A DNA stretch of 64,000 bases from NCBI RefSeq assembly GCF_020520425.1, contig NC_079487.1, positions 126,316,385 through 126,380,384 of the forward strand, read 5' to 3'. The stretch is from Spinacia oleracea. Its lineage: Eukaryota > Streptophyta > Magnoliopsida > Caryophyllales > Amaranthaceae. The position numbers were made by a program, and so were the translations under genes. This document shows, piece after piece, positions 1 through 12,837 of the stretch. The notes under the pieces are model-generated. The model saw nothing but the letters and a program-made list of their open reading frames with translations. It was not told the DNA's origin and searched no databases. The first letter of the stretch is position 1, and every line of letters starts with the position of its first letter.

Positions 1-202
1 AAACTTGACTAATTGGTTTCAGCGTTTAACTAATTAGTTAAAGTGCATGCATAAAAGTGGTCTAACCGTTAGACCGTCTTTCCTAAAGGTTTGTAATATA
101 AGATAAGAGCTGAGGTCTTTTTGGTAATCACGCTTTTGGTGTCCCCCGCGTAAAATACCAAAATACCCTTTAGCTCAGATATTCTTCTCCAATTCAATTG
201 TG

Positions 203-1638
203 ACTAGATTTTAGCCCGTGCGATGCACGAATTCTATTAAATTGTTATGTTTAAATAAAAATCCTATGTATATACCACTTTTATATATTAGATTAGATTA
301 GTTTTTGATTTTGCATTGAATTTCATTTTAGATTTTTTTTTATTATGAAAGTGTTTGTTTTTGGATGAAATTGTATATGCGTAATATTAATAAATAATTA
401 ATAAAAATATCTACGTGAAAGTTAATCATTTCTTTACGTGGAACTCGAATTTTTTAATTCAAAATTAATTTTGAAATCTTATTTTTCATTGGCTGAAACC
501 ATTAGATTTTTCTATGTGGCGCTCTAATATTGGATTAATGTTTGATTTTAAATTAAATTTTATTTATTTTATTTTAGATTATTGTTTGATTTTGGATGAA
601 TTTTATTTTAGATTTATTTTTTAATTATTAGAGTGTTTGATTTTAGACGGATTTGTATATATTAGTAATTAATTAATTAAAATATCTACGTGGCACCTAA
701 TTAATTATCTACGTGGAAATCGATTATTTTTTTAATTATTAGAGTGTTTGATTTTCGATGGAGGTGTATATATTAGTAATTAATTAATTAATTAAAATAT
801 CTATACGTGGCACCTAATTAATTATCTACGTGTTACTTGATTTTTTAAATTAAAAAAGAAATTAGAAATATTATTTTTCATTGGCCGAAACCATTAGTAA
901 TCCTAGGTGGCGCTCTAATATTTCAGAAAATATTTCTCCATTGGCCGAAACCATTAGATTTTTCTACGTGGCGCTCTAATATTGGATTAATGTTTGATTT
1001 TAAATTGAATTTTATTTATTTTATTTTAGACTAGATTTTAGCCCGTGCGATGCACGGATTCTATTAAATTGTTAAGTTAAAATAAAATTATTATATTTAT
1101 TAGATAAGTGTTTGATGTTGGATTGATTTTAATTTTATATTTTATATTTTTAATTGTTAGAGTGGTTGATACGTAGTATTCGTAATTAATTAATAAAAAT
1201 ATCTACGTGTAACCTAATGATTTATTTACGTGGCACTCGACTTTTTAATTCATAAATAATTTTGAAATTTTATTTTTCATTCGCCAAAACCATTAGATTT
1301 CCAACGTGACGCTTTAATATTGGATTAGTGTTTGATTTTTTATTGAATTTCATTTTAGATTAGTGTTTTATTTTGGATTGAAATTTATTTTAGATTAGTG
1401 TTTGATTTTGGATAAAATTTTATTTTTGATTTATTTTTTAATTATTAGAGTGTTTGATTTTGGATGGAGTTGTACATATTAGTAATTAATTAATTGAAAT
1501 ATCTATGTGGCACCTAATTAATTATCTATGTGGCACTTGATTTTTTTAATTCAAAAATAAATTAGAAATCTTATTTTTCATTGGCCGAAACCATTAGTAA
1601 TCCTACGTGGCGCTCTAATATCTCAGAAAATATGCCTC

Positions 1639-1674
<36 letters not shown>

Positions 1675-2575
1675 TTAATATTCGTAACAATAAACATTAT
1701 TTCTTATTAAAAAGAAAGCATAAGAAATTAATTTTCTCAAAATAAGTCATCAACCTCTCATCTTCTATGCACTCCTTATAAATAAATCTACTAACAACCA
1801 TTTTCGTTATATCTTAGACAATCAACTCTATATAAATAATACTTTAGTTCTTACTGAAAGTTTATGCTTTAATATGTGATTAGCCAATTACATTGCGAGA
1901 AAAAAAAATGTGATTGCGTAAGAAACCGTAAATCAATTGAGCATAAAATATGTGATTAGCCAAGTACATTGCGAGGAAAAAAAAAGTGAAACACACTATT
2001 TATATATTAATTTTCTTTATTGTAATACTACAATTTAGATTTTTCGTCATATAACAGGTGTATTACATTGTTTCACTATGTAAATGCTTTCACAAATTCT
2101 TATTTACATGGGTTGTACGATAAATATTGTACACCGAAGTTAAAGTTAATGTAAAATGCTTAAAAGTTACCCTGGTATACGTAAAGGTTATCTATTTTTT
2201 ACTGATAATATTTTTCATTTTAATAAAAAATACTTCTTCAAAATAACTAATAATGTATAAAATTTATCATTTAGCCCTTTAAAATGTTAATCTATCAACT
2301 TATATTTTAATAATATAAAAGTTAGAGAAAATTGGGTAAAAGTTAGAGAAAACCGGGTAAAAGTTATGTTGGTGTACAATAAATTTATTGTACACCTAGT
2401 GCATGCAAGACCTTTTGAAATGTTTTTAGCTAGAGATTATATCTAATTTTTTTTCATATGAACTTTTTGAACAATTTTTTCTAGCGTACTCCTATTATTT
2501 ATTACGATTAGTTGTCATAACGTAATTTTTAATTTTTATAATCTCGCACGCATAGCGTGCATTTAAGACTAGTTT
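203..2575. repeat. Tandem AT-rich repeat block of an unclassified transposon family
   Basis: The same 5' segment, with CCCGTGCGATGCACG, begins at about 203 and again at about 1,031, followed in both by ATTCTATTAAATTGTTA. Within each unit short modules recur, such as TTGGCCGAAACCATTAG and CTACGTGGCGCTCTAATAT. A related segment in the opposite sense (GCACGCATAGCGTGC) stands near 2,545-2,560. It resembles a dimerised non-autonomous DNA transposon, but I cannot assign a superfamily. A (TA)n run is at about 1,639-1,670. No gene is visible in 1-2,600. Confidence 0.55.
2092..2415. mobile_element. MITE copy 1, family with TGTACAATAAATTTATTGTACA ends
   Basis: A block of about 320 bp with inverted-repeat-like ends (left TTGTACGATAAATATTGTAC, right GTACAATAAATTTATTGTAC). 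A second copy lies in the opposite orientation at 20,541-20,850. Homology runs from CACAAATT..TTATTTACATG through GTGCATGCAAGAC in both copies. Superfamily unknown. Confidence 0.6.
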
Positions 2576-2599
2576 CTCAATATTCTAATGTCTAACCAC

Positions 2600-3600
2600 G
2601 TAAACTGTTTAGGAATTACTAATACTATAATAGTTTATTTCAAACTCAAACTCATGATGAACAATTAAGTCCTCTAAAAAAATAATGGAGTATAATTTGT
2701 TAATTTAAGCACCACTTGTGGATACTCCGTACTATACCATAATAATAGGACTAATTGGTTTATTGAAGTTTGAATTAATTTGAATGACACTAATGATTAG
2801 ATAACAATTAGTCATACTAGAGCCATTATAGGGTACAGACTGGCAGAGGTTGCAGGCATCAAATTTGATTTTACTCTATTATCACAAATTAAAATGCTCA
2901 ACACATGTTTAAAATCAATGAGGTATATTGACATACTAGAGGAGTTAAGACTTAAGACTAAGCCTGTATACAATCGGTAAGTTACAAGTTCAATTCTTTC
3001 TTCCACCATGTATAATGTGTATTTCCATTTTTGGCTCATTTGAGCCAAAACTAAAATAAAAAATAAACACATGTTTAAATGAACTTAGTATATTCAATTT
3101 GTCAACTTTGTTAGTTGGAGCAACCTTAAACCATTTCAACACAAACTCAATACATTTTAGGTCTTAAACAAATTTTGTTCGCCCTAAATAAACGGGGACC
3201 TCCGTCACGAAAAAGAGCCGTATCCGTCCCAACTGATCCGTTTGATAAGTCTATCTCCACGGGACCATAACAGTAACGTCAGTGTCAAAGCGTCGGGCCG
3301 AAAGGAGGAAACTGCCCTGAAAGAAAGGGCACAACTAAACCAAAGCCTACAACTCGAAAAAGTGAGATTAGTTTTGAGGAAACTAACTGTTTAGTAGCAC
3401 AGACGCAGCCCAAGTGTTCTGACAGTGGTCCAGATTCAACCCACTTGGGCTCTCATGGACAAAACTAATTGTTGTTTGTGTCCAAATCTTCCAGTTTCAA
3501 AGATCTGAACCCATAATATACTTCCTCCGACCAAATTTAATACAGTAAATCACATCAAATTTAGGATGTTTGAAAACATAATAATGTGTAGTACATTAAG
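2600..3600. other. Intergenic, no gene recognised
   Basis: AT-rich DNA. A more GC-balanced stretch at about 3,180-3,450 has no coherent reading frame or RNA family that I recognise. The open frame at 2,812-3,072 shows no protein family features. Confidence 0.5.
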
Positions 3601-3925
3601 GGAACAATGTCACATTTATATACCGCGAAAGCAGCATGAATAGAAGGTGATGAAGCATATAAGCAGCATGAAACCAAGTCACTTCACAGTTGGAATTCAT
3701 TACACCAATCTGAACCAGAGAACAAACTGACTATTTGGGCAAAAAAGCTATACATAAAATCTTCCCTTTCTTTCTTCCGCGTTTTCTCATCTACACAGCT
3801 AAAACCTAGAAGTCTGCAGCATTGATAGTATAAACAATGAACATAACAATGAGGAAAAAATAGGGCAGTGCATGTCATTTTTCACAATTTACCACTTTCG
3901 ACATCTGATCTACTCTCCTGGAAAT

Positions 3926-6900
3926 TCAAACGGATGGGAAGAACTTGTTAAGGTTAAAGGGCAAGGAGTAGAATTCTTCACTTCTTGTGTCACCCTTGAA
4001 TGATCTGAACTTGTCCCACCAATGCGCCCCTCTGTCTTTTCTGGTTGCACTGTCTTTCTTACGCAGAGTAACGTCCAAGAAAAATGCCAACACTCCCGCT
4101 ACAAATGGTTCCGAGGAGAAAGGCACATTTATCATGTCGTTGAACTACATGATCCCATAAACAATCCAAATTATTACACAAAGATTAAAACAAGACAAAG
4201 ATCGTGAAGCGGAAAAGGATAGTAGTTTGTACTAACCCATCTGGCATTTGTGTGGACTGGACCATATCCCTTCACTACTGTGTATTCATTGAAATATTGT
4301 GGTATAGATAAGCCCATGAAAATAGAGAAACCGAGAACGAATTTTGTTCGGAAGCTGTTTAAGTTGCAGAATTGAAGGAAACCGAGACCTGCTGAACCTG
4401 CTCAGATTGCACGATAATGAAGAAAAATCAGATGTGTTTTAGCTAGAATCATAAATAAGGAAGCTTAAAGAACGTACCAACATATGCAAAGAACAGGCAA
4501 TACAAAGCTGCCACCATAGGTGCTGGAATTGAGGCAAATACAGCTCCAAATTTACCTGTCATAGTTAATCTAAACGTTACAAAAATAATAAAAACTGGAA
4601 AGAAAAACATCTGAGATAAACAAAAAATTTACCAAGTACAGAAAAGAAGATCATGAATCCTGCTGCTATTTGTACCACCCTTCGACTGCCAACACGTGTT
4701 AGAGCCAGCAAACCAGCATTCTCCCTATGTTGCAAGACAATAAGTTCATTGTCAATCTTCTAGGTTTAAGCATAATGTAAAACTACCTCAAAAAGAACAA
4801 TGGTAAAAAAAAATATAGAGCGCTAGTATGTGCATAGCATAGGATGGGTTTATCAAGTCTTACACTGATACCGATGCAGCATTGCCAGTTCCGAATAGTC
4901 CACACAAAAGAATGCCTACTCCCTGAGTCCAAGACAAGCCAGTGGAGAGGAGAGACCAAAAGAGACATAATACACACACGAGGGAGTCAGTAGCACATAG
5001 ACAATAGCAGAAACTTTGATGCACTTTGCATATGGTCCTATGGAAAACATTTTCAAGATTATTATTAATCATTTTTCAAATTTATGATTTACACAAAAGT
5101 ATAATCACCTGCCAACCAATTCCACGGCTAAGAATAGATGGTGGCACAGGAGTTGCACTTGCATATCTTGATACCGCAATGAAGGCACCAGTAGACTACA
5201 ACAGAATAAAGGAAGAAGAAGGTGAGACAATTAATTGAGAGTGAACTACATGGTTGGGCATAGCAATAAAAGGTGAAGTGTGGTAAATTAAGAATGAACA
5301 ATGATTTGCGAGGATATTATACGCATTTAAGGTTTAAGAAGTGTGTACAAACCTCCACAAGACCAACAAAGGAAGCCATCATCATTGCAAATGCTTCTCC
5401 AGCGTCAAAAGTTGGAGCTCCCCATTGAAATGGATATGGAACACTTATCCTGTACACAAGTGCAAACTGTAATACTCCGTATTCAACATTAATTTATAAC
5501 CATTTGATTATTTAACCACCCAGTCCAATTATAAGAGTTTTCTAGCTAGTGTAACTCCTCTGTAGTTGGTTAAAGAGAAGTTAGGTTTAGAACAAGCTTA
5601 TTTTTTAGAGCTTGGTAATTGGATTTTCCTTTTGATCCGGCATTACAGCATCTACCAATCATTATTTCCGATTTCAAGTCTACTATAGCCTAAGATGAGG
5701 AGATATTATAAACTCTGTTTCCATATACAAGAACAAGAGACAGGACCTTACCATGAAGCACCGCTTATAATTCCAGCACGATCAGTTCTGCAACTCAATT
5801 GTGTTGTTGGTGACCTGTTCTTATAAGCACCTCCAACTGTCAGTATGTGAGCATAAAGCCACACAATGGCAACGGAGAACAGGACAGCAAAGCGATCAAA
5901 TATATGCCGTTCACCGCGCATCAGATGAGGTAAGTACTGCAAAGATAACCATGAACTTAAATTTACACTGATAACTATATATAATCTGTATAACTTTTAA
6001 TGGCAATGCTCATAGAAGAATTATCTTCACATACAAGGTAAAAAATAAATAAGAGTTATGCCATTACACATCAGAAGTTACCTGTGAAAAGATAAGCAGA
6101 ATGACAATATGCGGAAGCCCTATCTCAACACATTTGGCAACCTATTCATCAAATAACATAAGGACGATATGGTTAATAACAGTCATCAGTTAACTCCTTA
6201 TTAAGAAGTTTGTACATGCAGCTTTCTAGATACAAACACTTACCCCAGGAAAACCCAATTCATACAAGCCAAATCCAGTAAGAGCTACCAAAGGAACAAC
6301 AGCCAAGGGACTTAAGAACCTAACAAGTACACAACACATTTACAAGAGAAGATAAGTTAGAATTCTCTGTCGCATTAGAGATACAAACATTAAAGATCTT
6401 AAACGGGTCGATAAAGAACTATGGTGCAAATTTTACATGCTTCCCAAGCTATAAATTAGAATTTTCGGCCCATAATTATCCAATCTCATGAAGTAAAAGT
6501 TGAAAGGAAACTTTTTGGGCAAGAAAATTTTAGATTACCTTGCTACATTACGCCACAAACCACTAAATCCGAGAATAATTTGAAGGATTGAAGCAACAAT
6601 AAGCGATCCTTGAATTCCCCGAATTATCCTATGAAATTTCTGCAAAATGTTCCAATTATGTAGTTAAATAGCAATCCAACAATTAATGAGCATATCTAAG
6701 CCCAAAAAGGGCAAATATCATCAGATTCATCACTCAATTACGGTTCTAGTAACCGAACCTCTTGAGGATCCGCAATGCCACTGTAACGGGCAGCCAAAAC
6801 AATAGAGATTGTTGTGGGAACATAGGTATAGGAAGCCCCAATGACAGCTGGCAAACGAGTACCAAACAAGGACTGTAACAATGTGTTTATACCAGCAACA

Positions 6901-7807
6901 AATAGCAAGGTTTGGATCATCCTAGCTTTCTCCTCCTACAAAGAATTACCACATAACTTCAGCTTGAATTAAATACTGCAATTCGAAACCACGACAGCAT
7001 AAGGAATTAAGGATGAAATAAGTACTTTTCCACCTCCCATCTGGGGAACCAAATAGGTAGGAATGAGCACAGTTGTCCCTAACATCACCAAATAATGTTG
7101 AAATCCAAGTAAAATTGCCTCGGCTGCAAAATTAGCATATTTCCAACAAACTACAATTAGCATTAACTTTCATAATCCACAAAAACATATGCAATCTATG
7201 AACAATATTCATGGGATTAATTTGTACTATATAAATCAACAAGTGCAACAACAAAATAAAAGTATTGAAATGTCCAAGTGTTTGACTCCGCTATTTTGTG
7301 AAATCCATTCAATGATTTTGGTCCAAAAGTGTCCGAAAATTCATATCCATGATAAATTGTGGAGGATCCGACACTGATACTTGAGCTAAAAACTGTAAAT
7401 CGCTAAAATAATGATCCCAAGTAACATACTGTAATAAAAGAGAATATCTAGGACCACTAGGCACTAGTAACAAGTAAGAATACAGATTATACAGTATATC
7501 AGAAATGAAATTAACGTGTTAAGAAGTCACAATCAAAAGGAATTAAACCCCACAACGAAATTCCAGAATTCAAAAGACAAGAGATCTTCACAATTGACTA
7601 CAGGTCTACAGAAACTATTAAATACTTCATATTCAAACAAAATAAAAATAAAAATAAAATAGAGAGAAACTAACGCCAAGGTGGTGGACTGGTAATACAG
7701 TAAGAAACCCCAGGAAGCTGATCCTTCACTGGATGCGGCTGCAGTTCATCTTGCTTTGGCTGTGGACCTGCTCCACCACCGCCGCCACCACCTCCTCCGC
7801 CTGCCAT
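3926..7807 (-). CDS. NAT6: Nucleobase-ascorbate transporter, NAT6-like (xanthine/uracil permease family)
   Basis: Predicted 12-TM membrane transporter of the NAT/NCS2 family; plant members are placed among purine/pyrimidine permeases, but the substrate here is inferred. Exons by splice signals and continuous frame (minus strand, first to last): 7675-7807, 7026-7123, 6759-6935, 6539-6639, 6244-6319, 6082-6141, 5752-5936, 5353-5449, 5109-5195, 4864-4922, 4633-4724, 4478-4555, 4237-4397, 3926-4144. They sum to 1,623 nt, or 540 aa plus TGA. All introns are GT-AG. Visible motifs: QHYLVMLGTT near the N-terminus, the NAT signature ENAGLLALTR at about residues 359-368, FDAGEAFAMM before it, and the plant C-terminus EEFYSLPFNLNKFFPSV. 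I recall Arabidopsis NAT6 as about 532 aa and very similar. The extra length is mainly a 10-glycine run after MAG. The start is the first ATG after a long untranslated leader (to about 8,150). No breaks seen. Confidence 0.95.
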
Positions 7808-8169
7808 CTTCTAGAAATACCACTATCTCTCAGCGAAAAACCCAGAAAAAACACCAAAATCAAGAGCAACCCCAACAAAAATAACGAGAAATCTAACAAA
7901 ACCTCAGAATTTCCTAAAATCCAAACTAAAGAGGGAAAATAAAATGTAATGCAGCTTAATAAAATTGAAACTTACAATTTTGCAAAACTTGGGAAAGAAG
8001 GAAAAAGAAGACATACAAGAACTTTTGTAGGGGGGGGTGGAAATGGTGTGGGCTCACTTTTGAAGAGGACCCCACTTTGTTGTGAGATTAAGGGGAGCCA
8101 ATGGTGTGAAAATGGAGAGAGAAAAAGTGAGAATTCATTGATGAATTAGGGAGAAGGGTGGGCTGATCG

Positions 8170-8660
8170 AGTTTAGTAGTCCAAAAAGCAAAGAAAAGCA
8201 AACCAACATTGGAAAAAAATTGTATACCTCTCTGCACCCCCAAGGAATCATTGTTCTTTTTTTCAATTACCTAAATTTAATGCCTAATTATGGTGATAAA
8301 TTTGAGAATAAGTGTTTTTTTTATTACATACGGGTAACGGAGTAGGAAATAATTTTGACCAGTCTTTTTTTAATGATCTTATAAATATATGAAATGTGAT
8401 ATTGCATATTGTGATAAATAATAATGGACACGCAATTTAAACCCTAAATTTAATTTGTCACATCTCGAGTTTTGATCATTTAAAATATTTATCGGATTTA
8501 TTTATTTAGAAAAATGTACTACTCGTACTACATACTCCGTATTAGACCGCTAACTAAAAAATTTAAATAGCTTGACAAACAAGCCTAGTGAGTAGTGAAT
8601 GAACTGCTCTAGTACGTATACGTAACATACAATATTCAACAATTGATTGGGAAACAAACC
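8170..8660. other. Intergenic, upstream of the NAT6-like gene
   Basis: Probable promoter side of the minus-strand transporter gene. AT-rich, with a 'tactccgta' MITE-like word near 8,530. No gene or clear regulatory box that I can support. Confidence 0.4.
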
Positions 8661-8668
8661 AACATAGA

Positions 8669-8862
8669 GTTGGCTCAAGTGGTAAGCAGCTTGATGCCGC
8701 TTAACGGATGTCTCGAGTTCGAGTCTCGCCGTATGCAGAAACTCTTGTTGGGAGACTCACCCACCATAAGCAAGGTGTGCGACACGGATCGATCCGGATA
8801 TAGTCGGGGGCATGGGCGGATGCATAGTGTAAGCTGGGTAGACAAATGTCTACCCAGTTTTT
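8669..8862 (+). mobile_element. tRNA-derived SINE
   Basis: Short element with an internal Pol III promoter. A-box-like TGGCTCAAGTGG stands at about 8,672 and B-box-like GTTCGAGTC about 35 nt downstream, followed by a tRNA-unrelated body ending in CTACCCAG and a T-run. Box spacing, length (about 195 bp) and T-tail fit plant SINEs. The target duplication is not clear. It is not a tRNA gene: no acceptor stem closes. Confidence 0.8.
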
Positions 8863-8879
8863 TTAATTGAAAAATCATT

Positions 8880-10540
8880 TTAATAGGCTGAGTTTAAAAA
8901 AAGAAAAATAAAACACAAATTTGTTCAATATAAGAGTCGATCGAACCATGGCCAAAGGGGGCAATATCATTGCTAGATTTCCTTGCTAACCACTCTAGCA
9001 ACTTGCCTTTATGTTTCTATGTTGCATATTAAATATATAAACCTTATGTTTAGTTCGTCCAGTATTTGAAATTCCATTTTTTATTTTTATTTTTTTCGGG
9101 AATGACACGTCATATTCTAATCTGATTTTTTAATTTCTACTTATTATATTTTTAAAGTTTTGTTGTTATTTGCTTCTATAACACGGAGTACTCCGTATAC
9201 ATTTATCTTGTATAATCTTTAAAATCTTACAATTTATAAAATAAGAGTGAACGGTGAAATTGGTAAATGTTATGTAAACATTGTAATAGTACTCCGCAAA
9301 TTGTCATTTTCATTGTATCTTTTTAAAAAAAAATTATAGTTTCTATTTCTTTTAAAAGTGGCTACCCTGTTTCAAAATCTTGGATACGCCACTGGTCGAG
9401 GGTAAGCTCCGATGAACCGGGTGTGCTATGCGTTAAAAAGATTGGGAAACAAAACCGTTGATTGTTGACAATATTATGCGCGAAATAAGATGTACTTTGA
9501 ATAACATCCATACTTATATTATGCTCCACTAACTCAATAAGTATATTTTCTTGATCCAACGTTTGCAACATTATCATTTCTAATCATACCAATGACCAAT
9601 CATGTTATAATATTAGATATTAGAGCATGTTTTTATATAGTTTTTTAATAATTGAAATGGAACCACGATTTTCATTACCTAATGCATGTTTAAGATGAGA
9701 GGTGTGTTAACACAATTCATTTCATAATTAAGGATAACTATTGTTAACATTTGTTACTTTTCTCAACTCTATGATGACGGAATTGGTATATTCTCCTCGA
9801 TCCCCAATATGATACAAATGATTCATTTTCTAAGTAACTAGATAATGTCTTAAATTCTCCATTTGTGCTAAAGCATGCATGTTTAATACGGAGTAGTTCG
9901 TACTTCAAGTAGCTAGGTAACTAATGTCCAAAACTCTTTTTTGTGCTAATTATTAATTAATATATCTTCTTTGTGTCATTCCCATTTTATTAGATGCCTG
10001 ACCCGGACTTGTTTAACATGTCTAATATCTTCATTTTGCACTTCGTATTCCATATATAGGAATCCATACCTTTATATTAGACTTTTCTTTATTTGATTTC
10101 TTATTTTTTTTTTCTTTTTCCCCTTCAATTACGTAAAGAAAAAGTTAGCTAAAAGCTATGCATCTCCGACACCGTCACATATACTCCCTCTTTTCTGCTT
10201 AGTAGTATGTTACTGCGCTGCTAAGAAAAAAAAAATACTTCGTAGTAAAAGTAAAGTATAAATTTAGGTGTATTATTTACAGTTGAGGTAACAGTAATGT
10301 TGATCCCATGGAACACTCCTTTACACTCAGGTCAAGAAAGAGCAAGTAAAAGATCGAACTTGTTTTACACTTTTACCTTTACAATGAGTAAAATAGGAGT
10401 ATATAATCGAAAAGGCTACATATACCCTCAGGGTATGAACCGTATGATACCCTTGACTGTGATTGGTCTAAAATTTTAAATATATAATCGTATGTACGGG
10501 CTTTATTTATGTTCTTCCCCCGCTCCGATACTACAGAGGT
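8880..10540. other. Intergenic, repeat remnants only
   Basis: AT-rich DNA without recognisable genes. A short TE-tail-like piece (CTTGGATACGCCACTGG) is at about 9,378. Open frames here show no family features. Confidence 0.4.
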
Positions 10541-10550
10541 TGTTTTTTCT

Positions 10551-10764
10551 CATATCAAATATGTGTGGAAACACACATATCAACTAAAAGACAAATAGCT
10601 AAAAGACAAAAAAGGAAGTACCATTCATGTAAAAAAAAGTACCATTCTGTAAAAAAAAAGTACTATTTTTGTTTTAAAAAGTACTACCATTTAATTTATT
10701 TTTTGTTCTTTTTTCTATTTTGTCTTTTGTTCTGATATGTATTTGCCCATACATATTTGATATG
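10551..10764. mobile_element. MITE with about 45-bp terminal inverted repeats
   Basis: The left end CATATCAAATATGTGTGG and the right end (minus strand) CATATCAAATATGTATGG are inverted copies. The similarity continues to the AAAAGACAAA words on both sides, giving arms of about 45 bp around an A/T-rich core with repeated AAAAGTAC words. The target duplication is not obvious, so the superfamily is open. Confidence 0.75.
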
Positions 10765-11560
10765 CGCTTGTACTTCCTCGATACTACATGCCTTCTGTTT
10801 TTACTTTGCCAGATTTCAGTAAATTGTTCTGGCGGAGTTACTTTTCTAATCCTCGAGGCTGTCGGGCCGGAATATATATAGTTACAACGACAATCAAATT
10901 TGTATAGAAGGAGTATTCATCTTATGTTATAAGGAAAAAAAACTATTGTATGATCGAGACAATTAAATAATGATTAAAAGAGTGTAAAGGTAAAGCACGT
11001 GAGGGGGAATAAGGAAATCCTCAACTTCAAAGAGCCCCTAATAGGATTGATCTCACAACCGCATCAGATCGAACTGTTACCACTAAGGCAAGTCTTGCTT
11101 GATATGTAAAGATAAAAAATTTAAAATTGAATATTACTACAAAATAATTAAATTCATATGAGTACATATGTAATACGAAGTAACAATATTTAATGTACGA
11201 ACGAAGCAAGAGTGTGGATTGGAGATTACAACATGATTCTAACATAATGTCGAGAATTCGAGATCAAGAGAGGTCACACAACTAACATGCACAAGTATAC
11301 GCTGTACAGTTTGGAATGAGTGAGTAAGTGAGTACGTAAGTGAGTGTAGCCAAGTATTCGATCTACTAATTAATTAATTAATTCATTAATATTGTTGCTG
11401 CTTTTTGGAAAGCATTCTGCCTTTCACGTTGCGCCTTCGTTGCATATCATCAGCATGATTTGCTTTCTTCTTACTATATATTATATATATATGTTGCTTT
11501 TCCATGGGTTCTTATATCATGCATATCTCACTTTTATTTCTAATCATCTTCAACCACAAC

Positions 11561-11624
11561 ATGGATGATGATGATGATGATGATGATGACGACGACGACG
11601 ACGACGACGACTACTCATTCTCTT
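11561..11624 (+). repeat. Compound (GAT)8(GAC)8 microsatellite, open as ATG-Asp16
   Basis: ATG is followed by eight GAT and eight GAC triplets, then TAC TCA TTC TCT TGA, giving a 21-codon micro-ORF of methionine, 16 aspartates and YSFS. It is most simply a compound trinucleotide repeat; translation is not shown. Confidence 0.8.
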
Positions 11625-11686
11625 GATCTTTGTACGTTTAATACTTTAATTAGCGAGTACTACATATATGATCACCAATAATTACT

Positions 11687-11800
11687 GTAAGAAAACGACT
11701 TAAACAAAAGGTAAGAAAATCAACTAGGAATACTCTTAATTAAGTAAGAAACGACTTAAACAAAAGGTAAGATTATCAATTAGGATTAGTCTTAATTAAG
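11687..11800 (+). repeat. Two-copy tandem repeat, about 58-bp unit
   Basis: GTAAGAAAACGACTTAAAC... is followed by a second, slightly diverged copy with the same order of words (ACGACTTAAACAAAAGGTAA, then TCTTAATTAAG). No gene is seen in 10,770-12,800 apart from this and the microsatellite upstream. Confidence 0.65.
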
Positions 11801-12837
11801 CGAATCTCTATTAGTCTATTCTAGGAAGATTAATAAGTGAGTAATTTTTTTTCAAGGAAGGAAAATAATACATAGCACATTAGAAGCCTTTTGTTCGGAG
11901 TCACTCCTAATAAATCACTACTAAAAAAACATTTTCATTCGAGGGTAACTTCTAAGAAATCACTACTGAGAATTGAAAGTATTCCTGTGTCTCACTTCGC
12001 TTTACATACTCCAGACAATCCCAAATAAACCAACACTTGAAGTTAAAGCAACGAATTTTTTCCAATATCGGTATCCGATCCTAATATGAATATTCATCAT
12101 GGAATCGGACCCAAACTTCAAACCTACCCACAATTCCAAATTGTTCCCTAATCAAGAGCTAGAAGAGTACGCAAAGGGAGAAAGTGGTTCACATAAATAC
12201 ATTTTCTACCATGAAGAATCTAGTAATCTAACTACTGAAAACATAGTCCAAATGTTATATGTTCGCTAGATTCATATTTCTCTCGTAGATTTCAGTGGTA
12301 AAATGTTAGGAATCGGGGTTTACGAATAGAAAATAATAATTCAGGGACTCCTTAGAGAAAAAAGAAAAAACACAACGTTTTTACTTTTTAGTAACACTGT
12401 AACATGGTGACATAGTGAATTGGTAATAAATTTTTAAACTCCTCTGTTTTCCTCCTCTCCCCATTTTTTTTCTTTTCAAATTATTCTGAAACGACGTCTT
12501 TTTACCTTTCCCAACATCTCATCCTTATTTCTATGGGGATAAATCTGGACTGACAAAGGAAGGGGAGCGTAAACAGAAGAGACATATGTGACATTAAACA
12601 AAACAATTTTCCAAGCCATTTTTGAGACTACAATTACTTTTATAAGATCTTCGATTGATGCCACCCCTCTTGACATGAGCTATAAGAAGAAATAATGCGT
12701 GAAAATCAGCATTCTTCGTTCATTTAAGCTTCAGCAGCATGTGGACCAAGGTAACACATTTCTAGAGAGAGCCCTTCTAATGCATATCTTGGTGCTCTTC
12801 CGCCAGCAGAAACACGTATCAGTGTGGTTGGAGATGA

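Noticed and set aside
3180-3450. GC-richer island left of the NAT6-like gene considered as a non-coding RNA
   Set aside because: No family resemblance, promoter or stable pattern that I could support.
8669-8760. tRNA-like A and B boxes (also at 19,310, 41,856 and 44,871)
   Set aside because: No closing acceptor or anticodon stems, and repeated bodies with T-tails; these are SINEs.
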